Source: Anarhynchus alexandrinus (lineage: Eukaryota; Chordata; Aves; Charadriiformes; Charadriidae). From it: DNA of 64,000 nt. The position numbers and the translations under genes were made by a program. Of this stretch, positions 44,189-55,900 are shown piece after piece. The stretch lies in assembly GCA_008711295.1 (NCBI GenBank), contig VUYV01000007.1, positions 9,643,571-9,707,570 of the forward strand, written 5' to 3'. The notes beneath the pieces were generated by a model that saw only the letters and a list, made by a program, of their open reading frames with translations, was not told where the DNA came from and made no database searches. How positions within the stretch are numbered: the first letter of the stretch is position 1; each line of letters starts with the position of its first letter.

Positions 44189-44350
44189 CCGGGGCACGAC
44201 CCAGCTGTTCCAGCAGCTACGGCGCCAAGGACGCAAGAATTTCCTGCCGCACCGACGCTGCGGCGTCCCGGGAAAGAAGTGGCAGCGGCACAAGCGAGGA
44301 GAGCGGCGCTGAGGGACTAAATGACCGAGCGGAGGGATCGTCTACGCGTG
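44189..44350 (-). other. IST1: IST1 5' noncoding exon (approximate 5' end)
   Basis: On the minus strand a strong donor (CCCGG, then GTAAGTTA) ends an exon at 44189 inside the CpG island, the right place for the untranslated first exon of IST1, which joins the acceptor at 42049-42050. The 5' end given is a guess. Confidence 0.5.
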
Positions 44351-44878
44351 AGTGTGCTGTGTGCTTCCGATAAGCGCCCGCCGGTACCCCTGCCCCGGCG
44401 TGGAGGTTCCGGCAGCACAGCGTTCCGCCTGCGGCTCCCCCCCCACCGTCAGCCCCGCCTCTACGGGGGACGGGAGCCGCTCGGTTGAAGGCACCGCGCC
44501 GGGTCGCGGGCGGGCAGGCGGAGGAGTCTCCGGTTCTCTGAGGGCCGGGCGGCCGTGGCGCCTTCGTGAGGGGGGGTCGGGCCGAGGCTGAGCCCGGTGC
44601 CGGGGGCTGCAGTCCCGCCGCTGCGTTCCTCCGGGGCGGCGTAGCCCCGAGGGTAAGCTGGCCCGGGGCGAGTGGCAGGCGGTCCCCGCAGGCCCCTGCG
44701 AAGGCGGCTGCTCCGGGGCTGACGATGGCCCGCGGAGGGAAGCAGCCCAGAGGCCCCCGCTCTGCGGTGCAGGGGGATGGGGGTGTCATTTCTAAACGGA
44801 TGCGTGAGTTCATAACGCACGTGGCGGCTTTTAAATTAATAGTAAAATCGTGATTTTTTTTTTTTTTTTATTTTGCAG

Positions 44879-45087
44879 GGTAAGCGAGATTCCCGTGAGC
44901 TCGGGTGGCAGAGGGGCAGCCGCTTCCCGACCCGGGCGTGGGGAGAGACCGCTGCCAGTGGAGGGGGCCCGGGCTCGGCGCCGCTTCCCGGGGCTGCCCG
45001 CCGGGGCACGGGGGACCGGCAGCTGGCACGGATGACCTCCTCCGGGCGGCCAGGAGCTGCCGGCTGGGACGGATCCATGAAAAACAG
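44879..45087 (+). other. ZNF821: Probable alternative 5' UTR exon of ZNF821
   Basis: It is bounded by a strong acceptor (poly-T run then TTTTGCAG) and a good donor (AACAG, then GTGAGA). It would be reached from a first exon ending at 44652 (donor GTAAGC). Spliced to 46866, it creates a very short upstream frame that starts in this exon and stops at once across the junction. A separate first exon may end at 45312 (donor GTAAGG) behind the YY1-type site. Confidence 0.45.
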
Positions 45088-45629
45088 GTGAGATGCTTCA
45101 GAGAATGGAAAACTGGGGTGAGAAGGCGAGGTCTTTGACAGCCAGCGGGGCCCTGCCGGCCGCCGGGCCGGGGGCTTCCCGGGGCCGTGTCTGTGCCCGC
45201 GCTCGTGCCCGTGCCCGCGCCGCGCGCTCTGGCGGCGCCGCCATCTTGCCCGTCTGTCTGTCCGGCGGCCCTTTGTCTGTCTGCGGCTCCCCGGCGCCTG
45301 CAGCGAGACCGGGTAAGGCGGGCTGGGCCGCGGGCCGGGGCCGGCCGTCCGCCTGCGGGGGGCGGGCCGGATCCCGCCGTCCGCCTGAGGGGCGGCAGCG
45401 TCGGTCCCTCTGTCTGCCGGGGCCGGGCCCGTCTGTCTGTTCGGGCTGTCGGGCTGGGTCCCTCGGTCGTCCGTCGGCACCCTCGGGGGCCCGGTCTGGG
45501 TTCCTCCGTCCGTCCTTCTGCCAGGGGAGCGCGGTCCGTTTGTCCGTGTGTCCGTCTGCTTGTGGGCTGGATCCCTCCTGCCGCCTCCCGTGTGCTGGGA
45601 CTGCCGGCTGGATCCCTCTGTGAGAGGAG

Positions 45630-45955
45630 GCTGACGGCATCCCTGTGTCCGTCTGTCGGTGGGAGGCTGATGCGATCCCAGTGTCCATTCGTTGGTCGCA
45701 GGCTGGCGGGATCCCAGTGTCCATTCGTTGGTCGCAGGCTGGCAGGATCCCTGTGTCCGTCTGTCGGTGGGAGGCTGACGGGATCCCAGTGTCGGTCCGT
45801 CAGTTGCAGGCTGGCGGGATCCCTGTGTCCGTCTGTCTGACAAGGCTGACAGGATCTCTGTGTCCGTCTGTCTGAGGAGGCTGACGGGATCCCTGTGTCC
45901 ATCTGTCGGTGGGAGGCTGACGGGATCCCTGTGTCTGTCTGTAGGGGGAAGTGGG
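45630..45955. repeat. 36-bp minisatellite, about nine copies
   Basis: Tandem units of about 36 bases of the form 'gatccctgtgtccgtctgtc' followed by 'ggtgggaggctgacgg', with copies differing by a few substitutions and two shorter copies (about 45826-45890). Since 36 is a multiple of three, both strands show long periodic open frames. It lies in ZNF821 intron 1; weaker copies of the TCCGTCTGTC theme reach back to about 45340. Confidence 0.85.
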
Positions 45956-46917
45956 TTCAGCTCCTCAGTTTGTCTGTCTGTGCCTGAGGGGACCGTTGGG
46001 GTTGATTCCTTCCTCTGTCAGTTTGAGGACAAGGACTTGATGTTTCCCCCCTTGTAAAGTTGGACGGGGTCAGTGTGGCCCCGCGGGTGAGGGACAAGGG
46101 GGTGCGTCCCTCCCCATGTGAGGTGGGGCATCGGTGGTCCTTCCCCATGTGAGGGTGGGCGGTGTGTCCCCCCTTGCCTGTCCCTGTCCCTGCCTGCCCA
46201 GGGGCATCCTGGCAGCAGGGAGGGGGCAGCAGCCCTGCCATTTCCCTCTCCCTGTGCCCGTCTGTGAGGGCAGTGAGATCAGTCCCTTTGAGGGGCATCT
46301 CTCTGGGGCGAGACCTGTCCCTGGGCTGGCCACACTGTCCCATCAACTATCCCATCAACTGCTGCAGCCATGTTTGGAGCTATGACCGTAGGGCAGCCGG
46401 TTCTCTTGTCTGCATGGGCTGGGTTATCCGGTGGCTGACGCCAGCTTTCTCGCATGGTGGGGGCTTGTGTCCCCTCAGTCTCTCTGTGGGTGGGGGCCAA
46501 AGATAGGGCAGGGTCTGTGGGTTTGATTAGGCTCTTGCCCTATCAGCCCTGGGAATGCACAGGGGGAAGAAGGGTGTTTGGACTGAGATTGCAGTCACTC
46601 ATGAAGTGGGGCACTCTTAGCTTTTTGGGTGCAGGGGACAGGATTGCTTATAACTTTACTTGAGAACTGGGTGGGACTGCCCATACACGGTGGTTTGTGA
46701 AATGCTTGTGGATGGTGTTGGATGCTGGCACTGAACACAGCTGTGGTGATATACCACAAGCACTGTAGGCAGAAGGGTGGGGAACGAGCCTGAGACAGCC
46801 AGCTGCGTTTGGCCAGAGGCTCAGAAGGTTCCAGTGGTGTGTGTGACAGGCTCTTCTCTTCTCAGGTGAGCCCTCTGCTGAGGGAACGAACACTCTGTGC
46901 TCCCAGGTCAGGGAAAC

Positions 46918-49900
46918 ATGTCCCGTCGGAAACAGACCACTCCTAACAAAGTTCACTGTGAGTATTATGTTACACAGCCTTGTGGGATCCTTGCCCTAGC
47001 TGGATTGTTGTGGAGTGAGACGGGGAGGAGGGGAATGACGAAAAGGTACAGTTTGTGGGGGAATGGTGGTTATTCACATTTTGTCTTAGGGACTGTAAGA
47101 AGAGAAACTGAGCTCTGTGCATCAGGGGAGCTGGCTGTGCCCTGGCATGGCAGGACAGGGATAGGCTTGAACAAACAACTCATGCTGTAAAGGTAGGTGT
47201 GTATGTGCAGGGCCTGTAGCTGTGCTTTGCATTCACACTGTCACAAGTGCAAGTTAGCATACTAAGAAACATGACTTTGGGGCTCTGGCCCATCTTGGGT
47301 AGCAAAGGAAGTTCTAGGCAAGGTGGTTTGAGTGTGTGGCTGAAAGCCAGGTAGTCCTGGGTTCTGATCTTTGCCTTACCACAGACTCAACTGACTGGCC
47401 TTGGACATGTTACTTAAGCTCACTGTACCTCAGTTTCCTGCCAGATAATGTAAATAAAGCCATTTGCTCTTTCCTTGCAGGGAATGGGCAGTGGCTAAGT
47501 AATTTACTGGACAGATAAATGGTCTCTGTCAGATCATTCTTGAGCTGAGCTGATAGGACAGGTTTCCATTTCTCCAGCATTGTCAAGACCCTGGCATTTG
47601 TTTGATAGTGAAACGGCTGAAGATGCTGTACATCAGCACTTCTTGTGGGCAGGCTACAGCAAGATGTTAGTGGGGCTAGGAGACACTTATGGATCTTTGG
47701 CTGCAAAGGAGAAACTGCACATATACAGCTTTTGTTGACTGATTGCAGCAGAGGGAAGTTGGGGGGGACTGAAGCTATGACCTTGTTCATACCCAGCTTT
47801 GTGGCTGGAGACATTTGGAATTTGGGCTGGAAAGAGGAAAACAAATTTCCACTTCTGTAGGTAGATGAAAGCAAGGCGGATGATAGGGCCCTGGGTATTG
47901 TTAAGCTGTAGTAGCTGTCAGGAGTATGTGACAGAGCGCTGAATGCTGCAGCCCTAACACTGCCTCACTTTGCTGATGCTGCTGGCTTGCATGTCTCTGT
48001 GTGTTGCTCTGTGCTGCCTTTTTGTATGGGTATGGCAACAGGAATCTATGCATGCAGTTCTCTGCTCTAGGGGAAAATGCACTGTGATATAGCCTAACAC
48101 TTCTCACACTCAGTGAGTGTGCTGGGGAGAATTACCTCTGTCTGGGACTTGAAAGCCCCATTGGCTGCTGAGCTAGGCATGGGAGAGCTGACAAAGCTTT
48201 CCTTGGTGGCCAGTGTAAGAATCTGGAGGCGTGGCTTTTGGCATCTGCACTGACTTGTGCTCTCCAATTCCTGCTTCTGGGTGCTGGGTTCAACAGCAGG
48301 CAGAGTATAGCTTTGATTTGCCTGATAGTACATTAATGACTTTGGAATTGTCTTCCTTGGAGAAATTTGGTATGTCCTGTGTTTTGTCCTATGATGCCAG
48401 TAACACATCTTGTCCACACACTTTTGCTTCTCATAGTGCCCAAATATTACTGCTGCTGTTTAGATCAGACTTGTATAAGGCATGCACTTACACTGTCTCC
48501 CCTGATGTAGAGTCATGATCTCTTGTGTATGGAAACCAAGGGGTACAACAGCTCTAATGGTGCAGATAGAGTTTCCATGGTATTTAGGTGGGCTGTTTTC
48601 TACACTCCACCGTGTAAGGGTTATGTTCTTCAGAAGCTCATACTACTATATACGAAACTATACATATTATGGAGTTTAGTTGTGCTCTATTTTCACGGTG
48701 GACGCTGCTTTTTTTATCTGCAATACCAGTGATTGTATCTCCAGTTTTGGTCTCAGGGGAAGCTATTTGACAAACATGCTACCAGTGGGCATGAGGTTGA
48801 GGTTTTGGCATCTGGTATGCCATAGAGAGGAATTCTGGGACCTGTTCACCTCCTTTACATGCCGTACATTGCTACAGAGCAACTATTCAACAGGAGCCAT
48901 CAGGAGCAGCAAGTAGGACCACAAGAAAATAAAGGGACCGAAAGATACAAGAAACATGTCAATGGTGATGTCTCCACCTTGGGATGGAAAATCTTGTCTG
49001 TCTTATGATGAACACCGCCAAATCATTGGGACTTCTCTGTCTACCTAGCCTGCTGTGTATCTGGAGGGCCCAGAAATGCCATGCAGTGCACTGACGAGGA
49101 TAATCGGAGAGAGCATCAGCTCCAAGAACTGGGTGAGCCAGCAGAATGAGGAGTCAGGCTGAGACATAGCAGACACGTTACTGAGACTTCTTCACAGGGA
49201 CTGAAGTGGTTGGGAGGAGAGGAAAAAAAGGGACAGCAGGTATGCAGCTTTTTATGCAGTTGTCTGCAGCTGGGGTCTGATTTGGCAGGCTATGGGACTG
49301 GGGAAGTGCTTTTTGGATTTGCATAAATACCACTGTGAATATCTAACTGGACAAATTTGTGGGAGGACGGTGCCTACTTCTTCCTTGCATGGCCACTCCA
49401 CGTTATCTTCTTTCTTGGATTCACTAGGGCAAGCAACAGCTGCAGATCTCCTCTCCCTGGCTTGCTTGGTGCCACCTCTTTCCAGGGTTACTTTCCAGGC
49501 TTGGCATGGCCCTCATTTAACCTTGCTCTCACAACATGGTTTGCTGTCCTCACTTAACACAGGATCACTTTGTTTGGCATGCAGAGCGACCGGCTGGGAA
49601 GTTGTGTGGTTACAAGTCAAAACAGTTTTAAATGGAAGCTGATGTGTAAGGAAATTCAAAACGATACAGAAACAATGATAAAAATTACTATTATCACAGA
49701 AGTCTCATTGTGCATGATGGCCAGTCCTTCTACAGTTTTAATTGTAGTCATTTCCCCTTTGGCAGGGCTGCCGCACATAACTGGTTCTTAATAATTTAAT
49801 TTTGTTTGGCCACATGGCGCACGAAAAACACACCTGAAAAAGTGGTAACAAATAAAACTGTAATACAGGAATATACTTACTGCATTGCCCATTCCACATG

Positions 49901-52900
49901 GAATTGAAAAATGCAATGCAGTTACACTTTTCCTTTGGATATTATCTTAATTGGTTCAATTTGGTCTTTATTTTCTCCCAGAGTCTAAAGTATAAAATCT
50001 GTCTAAACAATTCATCTGACTTGCATTCAAGCCCATCCATTGCTGCACTGTCACTCCATCAGTTATGAGCTACTCACTGTTCTTGTGCTTGCCAAAAATT
50101 TGCCGCAGGTGTTAGCGTGCACTTTTTTCTCTCCCTGCTGTCCCATGAGCTGCTTTTCTTTCTATTGCTTGTACCCTTTGGAAGTGATGCTTATTTTAGA
50201 ACTTGAGAACAGCTTTTGTTAGCCAAATTAATTCCCACTTCTTAGCTCTATTTATCATGGTCCCAATATCCCATTAATCCTCTATTTCCTTCCCTCTCCC
50301 TCTGACACACACACATTCTCTGCTCTTCAGTGTTCCTTCAGTTCTTCTATCTATAACATTCCCAGTTTGAAGAGAAACTATCTTGCAAGAAATAGCACCC
50401 AGCATTCAAAACCGAGCAGAAATGTTACTTGCATCAAAATCCTTGGTTCTTAAAGGGCTCTGTGGGCTGCCGTTGTTAACGCTTTCAATTGTGTTGTTTT
50501 TCATTTCAGTAACCACTACAGCAGTGTGGACAACCCAGAATAGCGATGGGGCAGGTGGACTAGATCCACAGTGGTGGAAAGACTTGCAAATTTCAGGTCC
50601 AGGAAAGGAACACAGAGAAGACCTACATGAACAGGGACTTTAAATTGATGTACAAGGAGGGAATAAAGTGGCTCATGTCTGAGAGACCTCTCTGTTTAGG
50701 AAGGAAGACAGGGGAATGATGCAGTTCTTTTTTATTTTGTTTTGTGGATTTTGGGGTGGGGGTTGTTTGTTTGTGTGTTTATTTTCCAGAACACCTCAGA
50801 GTTATCCTGCATTCATACAGTTCAAGAAGGGAAGGGCTCAGAAAAAAAAATAAAATCATTTCTGGCTACCAAGTTGATATGCCACCAGATCCTAGCAGTC
50901 ATAACTGCCCCTGTTGCAAAGTACCACAGGGCTGCCCCCTACCTCCACAGCTGCTCAACTGGCATCCCACTCACTCACAAGATTATGGAGAGGAGAACTG
51001 GAATGCAAAGCAGAGGCATTTGTATGATCTTTGACTGTCCTACGTCTCTAGCTGTTTGTAAAACAAATAGTGACTTGTTTTGGTGTTGTGGTCAGCCTGC
51101 AGCCCTTTTTGTATTTAATAAAGAAACTTCTGGAGAAGAGTCTGTGAATTCACTATTGAGCATAACATCCTTTACTGATAGCAGTGATCCTAAAGCTGTT
51201 GCCTGTCTTACTCTCTTTCCAAATGAATGGAAATGTATTCAAAGTGGGGTGGAGGTGGGGGTGTAAGTGTCTGTATGTGAGCATGTGTGTGCAGAAACAA
51301 TAAAAGTATAACCCTGTACCTATCAAACATCAAAGCTGTAAAGCTTCATCAAAGTAGGACTTAGTCCATCAGTAGATGAACAGGACACTCTTCCCCAAGT
51401 TCTTTTGGGGACAATTTTAGTTTCATACATACGAAATTCTGTATTAGCTAAAGACAGCGTTTTTAAAAGATGCCTTTTTAGATACAGGCTAGTCGGGAAT
51501 GCACAAGACGTATTCTGCTAACAGCACTGGTTTGGTTAACAGTTTGCGTTTCTGGCTGTAAGCTGATAGTTCTCTGCACTGCGCTGAATCAATGCTAACT
51601 TAGTTCTGGGTATGTTGTACAGAAAGGCCACTGGCAGACATGATCGCTCTCCTAGTTGTTGTGATTGATGCTAGTGTTACTGGTAGGAGTTCCCTCCTCA
51701 GTCACCTCATACAAAGATCACAGCTTTTAAAATCCTGCAGACTGTCTGCATATCTAAGCAGGAACCTACCTGCCATTAGACTCCAGGCTGGCACTCAGTG
51801 GAAACCTAAGCCACCTGGAAGGGGAAAGGAGGAAGAAAACAAACATGTAACCGCTTCCACTAGCAGTTGCAATGGTTTTTGGGGATCCTGTTTTGTAACT
51901 GTCACAGGTAGCAAGTCTCCCACTGTAGTTTTACATCTGTCCTGCATTCTGCAGGTTTCCTCATTTCACCATACTTTGTCTTGCAATGCTTTTTTGGTCT
52001 CTGGGCTTTTATCCTGGTGGTTTGTGGATATCTGCTTCTTGGAGAGGCGCTGTAATTCTGTCATGTCTGCTGTTCATGCAGTCTGTATCTCAGTCCCACC
52101 AATGTGAGGTTGTGGTCCAGACATAAAAGCAGCACTCCAGGTTATGAAAACCATTCAGTGCTGAAATGGCTTCTGATGGGGGTGCGTGTGTCACAGCAAT
52201 CACGATGGTACCTGCTGATTTCAGTGACAAATAGACTTTAGGTGCTCCTCAGCACCTCTCTTCACCCCACATGGATTGTGTTCTCAAGTCTTCTCTACAG
52301 AAACCTTTCTCACATTTCTGAAACAGAATGATAAATGCCTTCAAATGCTTTTGGAAACCTCCATGGGGATGTTGGGAACTAAAACTCTTCTCCCACAGTC
52401 TCCGTGAAACTTCTGAAGGTCTTTGAAATCTTCCATAAATTACTGCTTTTTAAAGCACTGCCGGAAATTCCGAGGTAAGCACCAGAAAGGCAGTGTGAGT
52501 ATGAATATGGGGCAAAGCTGGCTGAAACAGTTTAGCACGTGGGAATGTACCTGTTCTTGTAACAGGACTGGTGCACTCTCAGTGTGTCAAGAATTCAATT
52601 CCCTGGTTATACTGATGCCATTGTGGCCCTACACTAAAAGGCACAATTTTCTTCTGAAAGCTATGCTTTGACTTTGGTTTTATGTGAAAAATGCACTGCA
52701 TTTTCCTTAGCATTTTTGCATTTATGCTTTGAGTGGTTCTTGAGAATTTACAAATCAGTTGATAAATTTAACCCAAAAGCTAGCCTGCTGGAAACTTCAG
52801 CACCTCGTCCCAAGCGCTCCCAGCTCATCCACTGAGAGAGGTAAATCATGACTACACCTAGAACAAAGTAATTTGTTCAATTTACTATGAAAATTAATGG

Positions 52901-55900
52901 TCACCTTTTATTGTTTTTCTTGGGAACCAAAAGTTGTCCTTAGCAGGGATTACTGTAAGAAGTTTTCTTTCAGAGAAGCACAAAATTGCCTTCTTTCAAT
53001 GTGTTTGCCATCTCCTATTGAGTTGAGGTACTAGTGATCAGTGTCTTTCAACAAACAGACTGTAAGCTATCCTAAACAAGCAACTCAGCTTTCTGGGTTC
53101 ATTCCCTTAGTTTTCTGTTTTAAGCATATGAAGTGTCACAGATTTATTTCAGCCAGAGCCACTCCTTGGCAAGGCAAGGTAGCAAAGCAAGTTATCCATC
53201 AGCTCTGAGCACAAATACCTTTTTGAGGGGCAGCTTGTCCTCAGTCCTCCCGAGACAAAGGGGTGACAGAGCACATCAAGGACACCCCCTGGTTTTACTA
53301 TCACTATGGAGAGCAGGTGAGGTGCCAGGCACTTGGAGGTTCTATTTTTGTGCAAGTTGCCTCTGATAGCAGGGAATAGGACTTAATGATTTAGAAGAGC
53401 CATATAGCACTATGCCTGATCTGGGATACTGTCACAATCCCCAAGTGTCTTCCCCCAGCCTAGAGCCGTGCTGTAGCTCTAATGACAGATACGTTGGTAG
53501 CAGAGAAAGCCACCTGGCTACATATGGCAGATATATGGGATCTCACAGGTGTTTGGTTTGGGTTTTTTTGTGGTTGGGTTTTTTTTTTTGGTGGCTGGGG
53601 TGGTATATAAAGAATATGCAGAGAGCAGCCTGATGCTGGACATTTCCACTAGCAAGACTGTTCTAGACACAGGGACTGGACTCGCATCAGCAGGTACAAG
53701 AGGCTGGTGTTGCAGGGTAGGCAAGCAGAGAGATTACTTAAATGCTTTCTGGGGTGACTTCAGAGGTTCTGCACAGTGCAGGTGAGCAGCCCCACACTTG
53801 TGTTTTTGGCAAGCCTTGGTGGTGAAAGCAATGGAACAGCACCAGTCTGATTCTTTGTCCTTGTGGCTGCCAGGGGAGCAAGTCTTTGCAGGGCTGGAGG
53901 AGCAAGCCCGCCAAGCCATGATGAAAAACAACTTTCCTGGAGCTCTTGGGGACCAAAGGCCAACCATTCATCCACTGCAAGACCCTGACTCCAGCAGCAG
54001 TGAGTTCTGCCCCTACCAATAATCCCAAGGTAGTGGACTGGGGAGACTCTGACAAAGGGCAAGGCTAGGTGCTGCACAGCTTGTGGGGGTCCTCTGAGGA
54101 CCATCTTACCCATCTCCTCCTCTGGGTTAGCCCTTGGCTCCTGTGTAGGACTTAGTGTCAGCAAACAGCAAGAACAGGGCTGCTCCCTAAGGGAAGGCAA
54201 GCCTGGAGCCAAGGACCACCACAACACAGACTGGGCAATGACCTCACCACTGGGATGCAATCCCAACTTACCAGAGCAGGGTGGTAACAGCAGCAGATGC
54301 AGCTGACAGTCCAATAATCGTCAAGCAAAGCAGAGTAACAAAACAGATCCAGAAACTCTACAGAGCACTTCAATCCCTGAAGTGCCCCAGCCTGAGTTTA
54401 AATGGAGCCCCGGTCAGAGGGGGTGGGTAGAGGCCCCAGGTGATGCTGGTCAGGACAATTAAGGCCTATGAGTGCGCTCAGGGTCCTGACACTTGGAATA
54501 ACTGTTCTGCATGTTCCAGGTGGCAGTGATGATGAGGAAACCACCCAGGATGAAGCTTCTTCCCATACATCTGAGGAGGATGGCTCAATGGTGAAAGTGA
54601 AGAAAGAATTAGAAAACGCAGAACTACCTGCAGCTGGAACCCCAGTCATGAGAGAAAATGAGGCAAGTGTGTCCTGGCTTTGCACTCCCCTTACCCTCCC
54701 AGGGAGAGAGAAGGGTACTGTCTAAACACCTCCTCTCCTCATCATGGTTTCTTATCTTTTCTCCCTCCCACCTCCTCCAAACATCTCCTGGCAGGAGGAA
54801 AGGGTATGAAGAGCTCTTGGGCTGCCAGGAACAGGACACAAACTTCTGTTCTCCTGGCTGGCCAAGATGGCTGTGCAGAGCATGCCTCTTCCTTCAGTTC
54901 TGGTGCCTTTCTCTGACTGACTTCCCCTTCCATTGTGCTACAGAGCAGGCCTTGCCTACCAGAGCCACTGGGCTGGCAAGAGAACGGGTGAGTGGAGGTC
55001 GTGAGGCCTCTGCCTGTTCTCCCCGAGACAGCAGGAGTTTTGCTCAGAGGCTACATAAAGGCAGTTTCAGACTGCAAGAACACAAACCAGCCCCAGCGGG
55101 ACTGGGCACACAGCACTTGATCTGGTCAAGGCCTGCCTGCAGCGTTGACTAGATACTAAGGGAGGGTGGGGTGGCTGTGTGTGGGGGATCTGCGTGCCTT
55201 ACACACAGTGTTTTTTTCTCCCTGTAGGTGCCTGAGAGTTTGAATGCTGACCCTATGCTGGGACTGTCACAGTGCCCCCTCTGTCAGCTGGAGTGCGGAA
55301 GCAGAGAGCAGCTTATTGCTCACGTATACCAGGTAGGGGATAATTCCAAACTGTGGGATATTTCTGGTCTTAAGTCCCAAATCCAGAAACAATCCAAAGC
55401 ATAGGGTGGCTTTGTTCTGGTCTTTGCAGTCACAGAACTGAGCTTCTAGCTAGGATGTGATTGAAGTTTACAGCAGTAGACTGTGTTCAGAGGGTGTCCT
55501 GGGGAAAGAATCAGCAAGGCACCCATCTGCAGATCTGGAAAACATAACTCTATCCCAAGGCAGTCTCTGCAAGCAGTTGCAGGCTAAGATGAGGCAGCTC
55601 CTTCAGATTAAACATGGAACCAATTTTTACATCATTGAGATAAGAAACCTTCCTCCTAATCACTCAGTTCTTTATTTTTTACCTTTATCACAGTTCCCAC
55701 CCATGAAAACAGCTGTTTTCCTCTGAAATGATTCCAGTATTGCAGGAAATCTGTGCTGGAATCTCACAGGTTTTGTTATCAGTACTCTTTTCACAGCACA
55801 TCAAAGTCTGTAAAAGAAGGAATGAAGCAGAACTGATTTGGCCACTTACCTGCGCCAGCTGTCCCCATCTACACGCTTCCTCACCAGCATCCTGCCTACT

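Larger units (their letters stand above)
43690..45320. promoter_or_regulatory. Shared CpG-island promoter region of IST1 (-) and ZNF821 (+)
   Basis: About 1.6 kb with very high GC and CpG content between the head-to-head genes. YY1-type sites occur at about 44112 (AAAATGGCGG) and 45236 (GCCGCCATCTTG), the latter a typical transcription-start element. Donors facing outward (44188 on -, 44653 and 45313 on +) suggest start sites for both genes, with more than one for ZNF821. Confidence 0.65.

Noticed and set aside
44868..45902. 335- and 344-codon frames on the minus strand with Thr-Asp-Gly repeats
   Set aside because: They are translations of the 36-bp minisatellite and CpG island; repeat length divisible by three keeps frames open.
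53500..53873. Extending ZNF821 exon 3 upstream to the ATG at 53798
   Set aside because: The acceptor CAG at 53871-53873 restores the Trp codon split with the first coding exon, matching the known N-terminus; the upstream frame is intronic.
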